A stretch of DNA of 64,000 nt from Crocinitomicaceae bacterium (GCA_024643725.1 JAHEMJ010000013.1:1-64000); one strand, 5' to 3'; counted from the first letter of the stretch, positions 1 through 9,062 are shown. Notes: generated by a model not told the origin, from the sequence alone. A program made the numbers and translations.

Positions 1-2
1 CT

Positions 3-755
3 TTGGTGGTTGGTGCAAAAAATGCATTCAACGTGGCCGACAATACTGCAAAGAATGCATTGACTGGACTAAAAGTTACAGACCGTGTATTTGTAAACGA
101 TGATGGAGATACCAAGTGGGCATTATACATTGTTACGGCGGTGACCACAGGAACGGGTTCTACATCAACTTTCAAAAAGATTGCAGATGAAGACTTGTTT
201 ACCAATGCCCTAACAGCAGCTGCGGTAAAAGCTTCATACGAGAGCAACGCTGATACGTTTGCATTCAACGGAACCTACAAAGGCAAGTTGGATAAAATCA
301 CGGTTGCAGCAAACGTGAACCTTGATACCATTAAATCAACCGCTGATTCAGCGCTGTCCAATGCAGCTACGGCACAATCAACGGCTAATAGTGCATCAAC
401 CGCTGCTAGTTCTGCTCAAAGTACTGCCAATAGTGCTTCAACTGCTGCTTCTGCTGCGCAAACAACCGCAAACAACGCTGCTACCGCTGCGGCTACGGCA
501 CAAAGTACGGCCAATGCAAAAGAAGATGCTTTTACCGAAACAATTGAAACGTTCACTGCCCTTACAGGTGCTGCAAATACCGCTGTTTCTGTAACCTTAA
601 CACAAACCCCTAAAGCAGGCTTCAATATTCATGTATTCTTCAATGGAGTTCGTGTAAAAACCACCAGCAACACGGGCGGCTCAAGAAACCTAACATTCAC
701 CGTTCCTTACCTCACTGAGCCAACAGACGACATTGTTGTGAACTACACTTATTAA
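3..755 (+). CDS. tail-fibre-like structural protein (5' end probably outside window)
   Basis: The reading frame is open to the left edge and the track's TTG at base 3 is not convincing, so this is probably the C-terminal part of a longer protein. Residues 113-175 are an almost uninterrupted series of seven-residue Ala/Ser/Thr repeats such as TANSAST, AASSAQS and TANNAAT, as in fibrous trimeric phage tail proteins. The last ~75 residues look like a compact beta domain (IHVFFNGVRVKT and later strands). It is followed after 19 bases by the Hint-domain protein. I infer a receptor-binding or tail-fibre role; no specific family is recognised. Confidence 0.6.
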   Translation: MVVGAKNAFNVADNTAKNALTGLKVTDRVFVNDDGDTKWALYIVTAVTTGTGSTSTFKKIADEDLFTNALTAAAVKASYESNADTFAFNGTYKGKLDKITVAANVNLDTIKSTADSALSNAATAQSTANSASTAASSAQSTANSASTAASAAQTTANNAATAAATAQSTANAKEDAFTETIETFTALTGAANTAVSVTLTQTPKAGFNIHVFFNGVRVKTTSNTGGSRNLTFTVPYLTEPTDDIVVNYTY

Positions 756-774
756 TCCTAAAATCAACTAACTA

Positions 775-1611
775 ATGGAAAAAATAGCATCCAAACAAGT
801 AGAAGGAGTTGTTGACCTGAATTCATTTCAACGCATCCCCGCCCGCAAAGAATTTTTGGGCGGTGTTGGCGCAGGTTATGGGTCGACGGGACATTTTCCT
901 TTGCTTTCTGGTGGCTTTATTTATTGGGTACTCAATCCCGATTCAGAGCCGCAAGAAAACGATTACAGAATGGGCGTAAGCCCTGATACCAGGCTTTTAT
1001 CACTGCAAGTTTTAAAAAATGGAACTTGGGTAAATGCTTGTTTGGATGGCTGTTCTTCCACCACCACCTCTGGCGGTGGAACAATCGACCCTGGCACAGG
1101 TGGTGGCGGCGGAGGCGGCGGTGGATGTTTGATTTATGGAACATTAATCCTACTTCCAGACGGCTCAACTAAAAAAATTGAAGACCTTGAATTGGGTGAT
1201 TTTGTAAAAACAGTGGCAATCACTGGATTAGACAGTGAGCAGGAAGACGCATGGAAAACATTCTCAACAGATACATTCACACCAAGTGAAGAAAGTTCCG
1301 TTGTTGTGGGAATTCAAAAGTCACAATATGCCTACTACTATTTGATTAATCAGGAACTCAAAATCACGTTCGAGCACCCCTTGCTTGCACTTCGTGAAGG
1401 AATCTATGCCTTTAAAAGAGCTAGTGAGCTTGTTGTTGGGGATCGTATTTACCATTTCACACTGGGATTGCAAGAAATATCAAGTATTGAGCGCATCGAT
1501 GAAACGGTGAATGTAGTCAACATCAACGTGGAAAGTCAAGACACTTATTTCGCTGAAAACTATTTGGTTCATAACCTAATTGATCCCAATCTGGAAAAAA
1601 CATACATCTAA
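775..1611 (+). CDS. phage-type protein with C-terminal Hint (intein/hedgehog-like) autoprocessing domain
   Basis: Residues 1-100 are an unrecognised domain that continues the structural block. A run of nine glycines follows and ends exactly at Cys118, the expected first residue of a Hint domain (GCLIYGTLILLPDG, then IEDLELGDFVKT). ITFEHPLLA resembles the block with the conserved TxxH-type histidine. The domain ends with YLVHN at 263-267, the usual terminal His-Asn, followed by Leu and a ten-residue tail. The residue after HN is Leu rather than Ser, Thr or Cys. From knowledge of bacterial intein-like domains this favours N-terminal cleavage or transfer over protein splicing. Hint domain assignment is firm; function on the particle is inferred. 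Confidence 0.8.
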   Translation: MEKIASKQVEGVVDLNSFQRIPARKEFLGGVGAGYGSTGHFPLLSGGFIYWVLNPDSEPQENDYRMGVSPDTRLLSLQVLKNGTWVNACLDGCSSTTTSGGGTIDPGTGGGGGGGGGCLIYGTLILLPDGSTKKIEDLELGDFVKTVAITGLDSEQEDAWKTFSTDTFTPSEESSVVVGIQKSQYAYYYLINQELKITFEHPLLALREGIYAFKRASELVVGDRIYHFTLGLQEISSIERIDETVNVVNINVESQDTYFAENYLVHNLIDPNLEKTYI

Positions 1612-1621
1612 CAAATAAACC

Positions 1622-1891
1622 ATGAACTCACAAACTCGCTTAAAACTTACACTCTCGGCTGCTGCATTTTTAGCAATAGTCACGCTGCTTTCCATTTATT
1701 CAAAAATGGAAGGTGTCGCTACTGCTAGTATCGCAGGAATCATGACCATTTTATCGGCCTATATCTGGTCGCAAACCACTAGACCCTCAAAAGATGAATA
1801 CGCTCATAAAAATACTCGCAAACAAACAAGTCCAAAAAATACTGTTGCTACTGCTTTTAATAGGCGCAGTTCTGCTGCTTTGGAAAAGTAA
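1622..1891 (+). CDS. small two-helix membrane protein, holin-like candidate
   Basis: 89 residues with two predicted membrane segments, about residues 10-25 and 30-50, then a short basic tail. The last ~98 bases overlap the next gene in another frame, so the tail from about residue 58 is dictated partly by that gene. Its position just before a spanin-like protein and a transglycosylase suggests a lysis role such as holin, but no family is recognised. The start at 1622 is an ATG ten bases after the previous stop. Confidence 0.55.
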   Translation: MNSQTRLKLTLSAAAFLAIVTLLSIYSKMEGVATASIAGIMTILSAYIWSQTTRPSKDEYAHKNTRKQTSPKNTVATAFNRRSSAALEK

Positions 1892-2411
1892 CCAAGGGTT
1901 GAAACAGGATAATGCAAGATTGACAAACAACATAGAAGCCTTGAATACATCAGTAAAATACATACAAACACAAAACGGAAAGCTCGCAGCTCAAACCGAT
2001 GTGTTGCTAGTACGCACTGGTGAGTTAAAAGAACTTTTTCCTGTCCAAGCCAAAACGGTAACGGATATGGGAATTAAATTAAACAGGGCAACGCAGCTAA
2101 GCACTTCGGTGATTGAAACGCAGAAAAATATCATCACCGTAGTTAGAGATAGCATTGTTCACGACACGGTTCGGGTAAAAGTATTTTCCTACAAGGATCA
2201 GTGGTATCAAATCAGCGGAATCAGTGATGAGCAAACCCAGCAATTGAGCATTTTTAGCACAGATACGCTTACGCAGGTTGTTTTCAAAGGAGAAAGAATC
2301 AAGCCCTGGCTTTGGATATTCTCCCCTAGAAAGCTCCAACAAAGAGTAAGCGTTTCTAATCCTAATTCCACCATAAAATATAGCAGTCTTATTCAAATCC
2401 AAAAACAATGA
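1794..2411 (+). CDS. membrane-anchored coiled-coil protein, Rz/i-spanin-like
   Basis: 205 residues: a short basic N-terminus, one strongly hydrophobic segment (residues 14-30, KILLLLLLIGAVLLLW), then a long helical region (about 33-115) with coiled-coil character, then a mixed C-terminal part containing the DSIVHDTVRVKVFSYKDQW stretch. This layout, together with a neighbouring transglycosylase and small membrane protein, resembles inner-membrane spanin subunits of phage lysis cassettes. The family link is by architecture only. It overlaps the preceding gene by 98 bases and the next mini-ORF by four (ATGA). Confidence 0.6.
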   Translation: MNTLIKILANKQVQKILLLLLLIGAVLLLWKSNQGLKQDNARLTNNIEALNTSVKYIQTQNGKLAAQTDVLLVRTGELKELFPVQAKTVTDMGIKLNRATQLSTSVIETQKNIITVVRDSIVHDTVRVKVFSYKDQWYQISGISDEQTQQLSIFSTDTLTQVVFKGERIKPWLWIFSPRKLQQRVSVSNPNSTIKYSSLIQIQKQ

Positions 2412-2545
2412 ATAAAATAATAGTTGGCGCAGCAGCTCTGGCCTTGTTGGCATTGCTCAAGAAAAACGCGAAGAGCACAGACGATAATCCCACCATTACT
2501 CCAGCTCAAAAAGCGCAGAGAACGATCACATTTTATAAAGCATAA
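2408..2545 (+). CDS. 45-aa membrane mini-protein, possible outer spanin or lysis accessory
   Basis: Too short for the ORF track. The ATG overlaps the previous stop as ATGA and the gene ends two bases before the next ATG, so it sits exactly in the operon's coding gap. The protein has a hydrophobic N-terminal segment (IIVGAAALALLALL) followed by a polar tail rich in Lys, Thr and Asp. There is no lipobox Cys, so it does not look like a classical outer-membrane spanin lipoprotein. The coding call rests on coupling and the membrane segment. Confidence 0.55.
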   Translation: MNKIIVGAAALALLALLKKNAKSTDDNPTITPAQKAQRTITFYKA

Positions 2546-2547
2546 GT

Positions 2548-3222
2548 ATGGCAGAGTTAGCAGTTCCAATTCCAATGACCCCACGCATATTTTATCCTGA
2601 AGCAGCATTGCCGCAGAATAAAACAAAGATGGAAACCATTGCCAAAAAGTATTTCAATGAGATTAAGCTCGCTGAGACACTCACCAATGTCCCTGGAGCA
2701 ATAATCCTTTCTATCATTTTCACTGAAAGTGCAGGCAATCCTAGTATTGTAAGCTCGTCAGGCGCTGTGGGTTTGATGCAATTAAAACCACAAACTGGAA
2801 ACGATGTGATTCATTTGGAAAACAAATCCAAAAGGCTGACAGCACCTGAAATTGAGCTGTTGAAAAAGCATTTAGGTGCAAGGGTTAACGGCCCGTTGAA
2901 ACAGCAATACCTATCTCATAAGATCAAGGAAAATAATTACACAGGTAATGTCATGACCCGTGCTGATTTACAAAAGCCAGAACTCAATATTTTGTTAGGA
3001 GCTATGCTTATTGGTATTCTCATAGATCAACATTATGAGCAAGGTGTTTTAAGACTAGATAAGGCGCTGGTTCGCTACAACCAAGGTTACTTTTTTAAAC
3101 CAGGAACAGGAACCGTTGAGCAAGTATTGGATCGCGTAAAAGGTCGCAGCCGCGAGGCGTATTCTTACATCATAAAAGTAGTGGGTAAAAATGGATTACT
3201 AGAAACCCAATCCATGGTATAA
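2548..3222 (+). CDS. lytic transglycosylase (SLT/lysozyme-like fold)
   Basis: 224 residues. IIFTESAGNPSIVSSSGAVG followed by LMQLKP is the classic SLT core: catalytic Glu60 in the ESAGNP motif and the GLMQ strand. A later YNQG motif matches the conserved AYNxG of the family. It cleaves peptidoglycan glycan strands; in this context it may act in host lysis or as a tail-associated enzyme during entry. There is no signal peptide, consistent with holin-dependent export. An insertion of about 60 residues (84-145) between GLMQ and YNQG is longer than usual. Its stop overlaps the next start as TAATG. Confidence 0.82.
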   Translation: MAELAVPIPMTPRIFYPEAALPQNKTKMETIAKKYFNEIKLAETLTNVPGAIILSIIFTESAGNPSIVSSSGAVGLMQLKPQTGNDVIHLENKSKRLTAPEIELLKKHLGARVNGPLKQQYLSHKIKENNYTGNVMTRADLQKPELNILLGAMLIGILIDQHYEQGVLRLDKALVRYNQGYFFKPGTGTVEQVLDRVKGRSREAYSYIIKVVGKNGLLETQSMV

Positions 3223-3980
3223 TGAATCAATTTGAGCTCAATAAACAAATCCAACAGTTGATCCTAAAAAAGGATAAAGCAGGCGAAGCGTATGGTTTCG
3301 ATGAGAAGAAGTTTATCGCTCAGTATGAAGGTTCAGGCGGACAAGGTTCAAAGGGAGCTACTGGCGAAGGTGTGCTGTATGAATTTTTTACGCCTGATTT
3401 TGTTTGTGAGCTCATGTGGAAACTGGCATACCGTTATGGATTTAAAGCTGGTGGAACAGTGCTTGAACCAAGTGTAGGAACGGGCAATTTGCTCAAATGG
3501 GCACCGAATAATTCCAAGTGCTATGGATTTGAAATCAACCCAATATCCAAACGCATCACAGAGATTTTATATCCCGATGCAAAGATTTACGAAGGCTATT
3601 TTGAAACCGCATTTTTACAAGCGCCTCGCTACACGGCAAGACTAAAAGATAAACTCACTTGGCTTGAGGGTTACCCATTTTCATTGATCATTGGCAATCC
3701 ACCCTACGGTAAATACAAAAACAAGTACAGCAGTTATTTCACCAAACCCAAAATGCATCAAATAGAATTGTTTTTTATGCATTACGGATTACAGCTGCTA
3801 AAACCAGGTGGAATAATGGTGTATGTGACGGGTAGTAATTTCTTGCGAAACGGCATCAGCTACCAAAGTGAAAAATTAGAGATTCAAAAGCTAGCGGATA
3901 TTGTCGATGCGTATCGTTTACCTCCTGTTTTCAAATTTTCAAAAGTGCCAACCGACATTATCGTTTTTAAACGCAAATAA
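3222..3980 (+). CDS. DNA adenine-N6 methyltransferase
   Basis: 252 residues. The SAM-binding motif I is VLEPSVGTGNLL and the catalytic motif IV is IIGNPPYGKY, which marks an amino-methyltransferase of the N6-adenine type. There is no recognisable target-recognition domain and no partner endonuclease next to it, so it is probably a solitary phage or element methyltransferase that protects the element or modifies packaged DNA. It is coupled to the previous gene by a one-base TAATG overlap and followed closely by the JAB protein. Confidence 0.85.
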   Translation: MNQFELNKQIQQLILKKDKAGEAYGFDEKKFIAQYEGSGGQGSKGATGEGVLYEFFTPDFVCELMWKLAYRYGFKAGGTVLEPSVGTGNLLKWAPNNSKCYGFEINPISKRITEILYPDAKIYEGYFETAFLQAPRYTARLKDKLTWLEGYPFSLIIGNPPYGKYKNKYSSYFTKPKMHQIELFFMHYGLQLLKPGGIMVYVTGSNFLRNGISYQSEKLEIQKLADIVDAYRLPPVFKFSKVPTDIIVFKRK

Positions 3981-3982
3981 TT

Positions 3983-4741
3983 ATGAAATACAATCAGCCC
4001 AGCATACAACCACAAATGGTATTCGATAAATCATCCTACAGTGATTTGGAAACCCAAATTGATGAGCTTGATGCAGAATTTAAAGTCCGCGAAATCGAAG
4101 TTACTTTCAATAAGGAAGCCTATTTCTTTGGTCAGGTAACGAGCTCCAATGATGTGTACAATTTCCTAAAGGAACAAATCTTGAAAGGCATTGAAGTTCA
4201 GGAGCATTTTATTGCATTGTACCTAAATCAGGCCAACAAAATCATCGGCTACTACCACCATTCAACAGGGACAATCAACGCCACCATGGTGGATACTGAA
4301 ATTGTAGTGGCCGTTGCTCTGAAAACTCTGGCAAAGTCTGTGATTATTTCTCACAATCATCCAAGCGGAAACTTGCAGCCATCAGAGGCAGATAGGCAGC
4401 TTACCCGAAGATTAAAACAATCATTAAAACTCTTTGATGTGTATTTAGTTGACCACATTATCGTCACCAAAAATGGCTACTATTCATTTGCTGAAAAAAG
4501 TGAAAGTTCGCTTTCTGGTGATCAATCAAAAGTGAATCCAATGGAGCAAAAACTGCGTGAAGAGATTCTCAAGCAGCTCAAAAAAGTAACCCAAGCCAAT
4601 GCCCCAAATTTGTTTGTCATGATGCAGTCGCCCCAGGGTTATGAGCAAGTAGAACAAATGGTCATCCGAAAAGTGCTGCATGAGCAAATGGTTCCTGCGG
4701 CCGTAATTCCTATGCTTGAATCTGAAATGGAAATGATCTAG
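3983..4741 (+). CDS. RadC-like JAB/MPN-domain protein
   Basis: 252 residues. The JAMM metal-binding motif ISHNHPSGNLQPSEAD (His-x-His ... Ser ... Asp) is intact, in the context typical of the RadC C-terminal domain; the N-terminal HhH part of full RadC is absent. Members in mobile elements are common and their biochemical role is unresolved. After the JAB domain is a ~70-residue tail that ends LESEMEMI, similar in character to the tails of the next two proteins. It is followed with one-base overlap by a GTG start (TAGTG). Confidence 0.85.
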   Translation: MKYNQPSIQPQMVFDKSSYSDLETQIDELDAEFKVREIEVTFNKEAYFFGQVTSSNDVYNFLKEQILKGIEVQEHFIALYLNQANKIIGYYHHSTGTINATMVDTEIVVAVALKTLAKSVIISHNHPSGNLQPSEADRQLTRRLKQSLKLFDVYLVDHIIVTKNGYYSFAEKSESSLSGDQSKVNPMEQKLREEILKQLKKVTQANAPNLFVMMQSPQGYEQVEQMVIRKVLHEQMVPAAVIPMLESEMEMI

Positions 4742-5391
4742 TGGACACCCAAAGCCCTGTATATCTCAGAGCCCGAATAGATATGATTCGGGATGTGTTA
4801 TCGAAGTCCGATGCAAAGGACTTTCATGTGGCACTTCTTCGAAACGGAGTGTTTCCAAAGGACAGAGATGAAAAAGGCTTGGTGGAAGTTTATGCCAAAC
4901 AAAAGGATTATTCCAATGAACCGTTGAGCTTCACTGAGCTATGTACGTTCAATACCTGGTTTAATTTATACCCCGAAAAAGTGTGTGGGGAAGAGGTGGT
5001 AACGACCAGTAGAGAGTTTCCGATTTCTATCAAAGGAAATGAAACATGGATTACCAATACCATCAATCATGCACTGGGTGATTTTCAATTGCTGTTGGAG
5101 CTACCAGGTGATTGGTACATTGACTACTTCGATCCGAGCAATGAGGATTTCTCCGTGGACTACCGACTGGGAAACTACAAAATACAAATCTTCTCTCATG
5201 GGGTCGATTACAATTTTCAAATACAAAATGGAGACTTCCTACTGGAAAACATGAATTACCGATACATCGAAGATGCTAATGCCCATGCTTTACGATTTAT
5301 GCAATCTAATCCTGTGGCTTTCACAGATGTTTCGACTTTAGAGATGGAGGCATTGGCACTCGAATACGAACTACAATTAAAAAGACTATGA
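4741..5391 (+). CDS. unknown protein of the phage-like block with shared C-terminal tail
   Basis: 216 residues with no recognised domain. It starts at GTG overlapping the previous stop by one base and ends overlapping the next ATG by four (ATGA), so it is translationally coupled on both sides. The middle part is acidic and rich in aromatic residues. The last 18 residues, LEMEALALEYELQLKRL preceded by Thr, closely match the C-terminus of the following helicase-like protein (LELEALALEIELELINF). This suggests a shared docking or targeting peptide. The function is unknown. Confidence 0.7.
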   Translation: MDTQSPVYLRARIDMIRDVLSKSDAKDFHVALLRNGVFPKDRDEKGLVEVYAKQKDYSNEPLSFTELCTFNTWFNLYPEKVCGEEVVTTSREFPISIKGNETWITNTINHALGDFQLLLELPGDWYIDYFDPSNEDFSVDYRLGNYKIQIFSHGVDYNFQIQNGDFLLENMNYRYIEDANAHALRFMQSNPVAFTDVSTLEMEALALEYELQLKRL

Positions 5392-8300
5392 GCTATTTAT
5401 CAGGCATATCAAGCATTCATTCTTTAGGGACATTGAACCCTTATACATCCACAAAAATTAGAGGTAATTCTCAAGTGGTGGAGCGCATCCTAAAACAAGC
5501 AAGCGAACTACAAGGACTTGGCGATACCGAAGGGAAAAAGATTCCCTTTTCTGACGTAGTAGCCAAATACAACAAGGGAATTACCGAACCTGAAATCAAA
5601 GCTTGGGTCTGGTACAAAAGAAAAACTGGCGTTCCCATGAGCGGTTGGGAAACTTACTACTTAAAAGGAACAGGAAAGGCTTTAGAAGAGCAGCTCTTTG
5701 ACTTGGTTCGGGCTGGCGCACTTTTTTACCATGCAGGTGAATTGCTGCCTTTTCCGACCTATACCTATGGCAATATGTACGATAGGTTGACCCAACTTGA
5801 AAATGACAAAGAGGATATTGAAAAACATTTCGGACTAGAAATATGGGAGAATCACAAACAGGTAATTGAAAAAGCAAAGCCTGAATTACTCACTGTTGAA
5901 AATGCCGATGAAAAAGAGCGGCCAATCATTACGGCTATTTCTGATTTTGCTGTTGACCCCCTATTGTTTTATGTAACCAGTGTTCGTGAGGAATACATGG
6001 ACTTAGAAAATGCCGAGGAGCTGAAAAAAGTCAACGGTAAAATCGAACGCAAAAAAGACCGTGAGAAAATCAACATTCGTTTTGACGGTGAAACAAAATA
6101 CACACTGCAACATGTTTTCATCAAGTGGTTGTTCACCTTGAACAATGACACCGATTTTGAAAAAAGTTCCGCCATTGACATTGCCGATTATTACCTGGCA
6201 AACCGATCGCTACGTGATGACAAACTATCCAAGGAAGAAAAAGCAGAGCTGAGAGCTAATGCCCGCATTGAGGGTGAGAAATTGTTCTCTAAATTCCTGC
6301 ATGAGGTCTTGGCCTTTGACGACCAACACAAACTAAACTATGCCTGGAACCGATTGTACAACGGGCAATCCGATATCAATTACTCCAAGGTTCCCATTGG
6401 CTTTGAATGTTCTGCTCGCTTTAAGTCTGGCATTCTACAAATCACAGACATTCAGCGCGAAGGTGTGGCGTTTATGGAAGCCATGGGTTCGGGCATTAAT
6501 GCCTTTGATGTGGGAGTGGGTAAAACCATGACCGCCATTGTGAACCTGGCGCATAACCTGTATTCGGGTAAATGCAAACGACCAATTGTAGTGGTTCCCA
6601 AACCGACTTACAAAAAATGGATGAACGAAATCATTGGTTACAAGGATAAAAAAACGGGTGAATTCGTATCAGGCGTATTGTCTCATACAGGCATTACAGT
6701 AAACGACTGGTATAACCTTGGAACGGACATCATTGATAAAATCAATTTGAATGCGCCTGTGGCCGAACGATCCATTACCATGGTGACATACGAAGGATTC
6801 AAACGCCTGGGATTTGGAGAATCTGTTTCGGATGAGCTATTTACAGAACTGGTAAACATTCTGGGTCAGAGCAAAGAAAAGTCTAGCCGCGATAAAGAAA
6901 TTGAGTACCAAAAATTCAGAGAAATGATTGGCGTGGGATTGAAGAATTCCATTGCCGATATAGACGTGCTTGGTATTGACTATGCGGTGATTGATGAAGC
7001 ACACAGGTGTAAGAATGTATTCGCCTCTGTAAAAAGTGATGATGAAGGAAACAAGCGCTACAACATACAGTCTGCCACCTCTGAAATAGGACAAAAAGCG
7101 TTTTTGATCCTTAGCTTCATTCAGCGCAAATATGGCCGAAATACCATGCTACTGACAGCAACTCCTTTTTCAAACTCGCCACTGGAGATATATTCGATGC
7201 TTTCACTTGTGGCCTATGATTCTTTGCGCGACAACGGTATTTTAAACCTGGATACGTTCTTTGATTTGTTTGTGCTGCCAACCGTAGAATGGGCTGCCAA
7301 CTACAAAGAGGAAATTGTAGAAAAGGAAGTGATCAAAAGTTTCACTAACCGCAGGATTTTACAAAAGCTCATCTACAACCATATCCTATATAAAACGGGT
7401 GAAGAAGCTGGTGTGGTTCGACCAAAAAAAATCAACTTGCCGCTGCTGTATAGTTTTGAAAATGCAAAGGAGCGCTTGACGCAAGACAAGCAGGTGCTTA
7501 CCTACATCAACATGACCCCAAAGCAACGGGAAAATCAAAATGGCATTGTGGCCATGGCGAAAAGTTCTACGCAAGGGAAATTGGATATGGGTAATTTATT
7601 TAGGGCATTGGCGTACAGTTTGGACAATGCACTGTCTCCATATTTATTAAACGGAACACCAGAGGATTACAAAGATTTTGTAGAGCAAAGTCCGAAGATT
7701 GCCTATGTCATGGACTGCATCAAATCAGTAAAAGCATGGCATGAGCAGCACCAAGAAACCGCTAGCGGACAGGTGATATACATGAACCGTGGCAAACTAT
7801 TTTTTCCGCTGATTAAAGAATACTTGGAAAAGGAAGTAGGCTACAAGCGTGGGGTGATGTACGACAAAGTGAAAGTGGATGAAGTAGAAATCATCTCTTC
7901 TGAAATCAACGATACGCGAAAAGAAACCATCAAAGAAGCGTTCCTGGATGGTGTGGTGAAAATCATCATTGGAACCGCCACAATCCGTGAAGGGATTGAT
8001 TTACAAAAACGCGGAACGGTTATTTACAACTGCTATCCTGAATGGAATCCAACGGATATTCGACAGCTGGAAGGCCGAATTTGGCGCCAGGGAAATCAGT
8101 TTCAGTATGTGCGTATTGTGATGCCATTGGTGCAGGACTCCATGGATGTCTTTGTGTTCCAAAAGCTAGAAGAAAAGACCTCACGTATCAATGACATTTG
8201 GTTCAGGGGTGACAGAGGAAACGTGCTGGATTTAGAAAGCATGGATCCTGAGGAGATTAAGCTGGCTCTTATTACCGATGTTGACCGTTTGGTGCGTATG

Positions 8301-9059
8301 TTTTTTGACCAGGCGAAGGAGCAATTGAATCGCGATTACAAAAAAATCGGACTAGCCATTGAGATGCTCAAAGAAGTACAAAGCGATATCAGGGACTATA
8401 AAATTTACCGTGAAAAATCCATTGAAGCCATTCGCAGTTTTTATACGTCATTGTTGGCATCGAATTATTTGGTAGAAACACCCAAAGTAGCGGAAGATGG
8501 CGAAGTGATCAACAAACAATCCAAGAAAGCAAAGGAGCTAAAAGAGGATATTGAAGCGGTACTGAATTCAACGGATCAACAGGACAAGGAAATTCTTGCC
8601 ATCGGTCGAAAAATAGAAAGTTCGTACCAGGTACTTGGCATTTACTTTTCAAACCGCTACTACCTCAATTATTTCAAGGAATATGTAAGCAAGGTGCGAA
8701 AAACAGAACGCACTCTGCTCAAACCAAGAGGATTTTCACTCTCCAGTGATTTAAGTCCTGTAATGGCGCAATACGAAGCGGAGAAACAAGCTGTAATTAA
8801 CCAATCTCAAAGTTATAACGGCGAAGAAAACTCTCCCAAATGGGCGGAGCTTAGACTAGAAATCCAAGCAAAAAAATCAGCATTACAAGTAGAAGGTAGA
8901 AGTGCCCAGGATAGAGCCTCCGAATTTCAGCGCTTGAATTATCTTCTGGAATACCGAACAAACCTGGCTCCAGCTCCAGCAACACCAACATTCAATACAA
9001 GTGAATTAGAGCTCGAAGCTTTAGCCCTTGAAATAGAACTCGAACTTATAAATTTTTAA
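5388..9059 (+). CDS. very large SF2 helicase-like ATPase
   Basis: 1223 residues. A Walker A-like GVGKTMTAI motif near residue 377, a DEAH box (VIDEAHRCKN) near 535, the TATPFSNSP motif III and the motif VI-like RQLEGRIWRQGN near 890 define a Snf2/SF2-type translocase core. The ~350-residue N-terminal extension and a ~270-residue helical C-terminal extension are not recognised. Such proteins are frequent in Bacteroidota phages and elements next to methyltransferases. No methylase motif is visible in this chain. It ends with the Glu/hydrophobic tail shared with the preceding protein. Likely roles are DNA remodelling, replication or anti-restriction; none is proven. Confidence 0.85.
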   Translation: MSYLSGISSIHSLGTLNPYTSTKIRGNSQVVERILKQASELQGLGDTEGKKIPFSDVVAKYNKGITEPEIKAWVWYKRKTGVPMSGWETYYLKGTGKALEEQLFDLVRAGALFYHAGELLPFPTYTYGNMYDRLTQLENDKEDIEKHFGLEIWENHKQVIEKAKPELLTVENADEKERPIITAISDFAVDPLLFYVTSVREEYMDLENAEELKKVNGKIERKKDREKINIRFDGETKYTLQHVFIKWLFTLNNDTDFEKSSAIDIADYYLANRSLRDDKLSKEEKAELRANARIEGEKLFSKFLHEVLAFDDQHKLNYAWNRLYNGQSDINYSKVPIGFECSARFKSGILQITDIQREGVAFMEAMGSGINAFDVGVGKTMTAIVNLAHNLYSGKCKRPIVVVPKPTYKKWMNEIIGYKDKKTGEFVSGVLSHTGITVNDWYNLGTDIIDKINLNAPVAERSITMVTYEGFKRLGFGESVSDELFTELVNILGQSKEKSSRDKEIEYQKFREMIGVGLKNSIADIDVLGIDYAVIDEAHRCKNVFASVKSDDEGNKRYNIQSATSEIGQKAFLILSFIQRKYGRNTMLLTATPFSNSPLEIYSMLSLVAYDSLRDNGILNLDTFFDLFVLPTVEWAANYKEEIVEKEVIKSFTNRRILQKLIYNHILYKTGEEAGVVRPKKINLPLLYSFENAKERLTQDKQVLTYINMTPKQRENQNGIVAMAKSSTQGKLDMGNLFRALAYSLDNALSPYLLNGTPEDYKDFVEQSPKIAYVMDCIKSVKAWHEQHQETASGQVIYMNRGKLFFPLIKEYLEKEVGYKRGVMYDKVKVDEVEIISSEINDTRKETIKEAFLDGVVKIIIGTATIREGIDLQKRGTVIYNCYPEWNPTDIRQLEGRIWRQGNQFQYVRIVMPLVQDSMDVFVFQKLEEKTSRINDIWFRGDRGNVLDLESMDPEEIKLALITDVDRLVRMFFDQAKEQLNRDYKKIGLAIEMLKEVQSDIRDYKIYREKSIEAIRSFYTSLLASNYLVETPKVAEDGEVINKQSKKAKELKEDIEAVLNSTDQQDKEILAIGRKIESSYQVLGIYFSNRYYLNYFKEYVSKVRKTERTLLKPRGFSLSSDLSPVMAQYEAEKQAVINQSQSYNGEENSPKWAELRLEIQAKKSALQVEGRSAQDRASEFQRLNYLLEYRTNLAPAPATPTFNTSELELEALALEIELELINF

Positions 9060-9062
9060 ACC

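Noticed and set aside
322-625. ORFs of 90 aa (+) and 69 aa (-) inside the tail-fibre gene
   Set aside because: They are alternative-frame readings of the Ala/Ser/Thr heptad repeats; low-complexity DNA keeps frames open.
4741-5391. Assignment of the 216-aa protein to a known anti-restriction family
   Set aside because: Acidic composition alone is not enough; no motif supports it.
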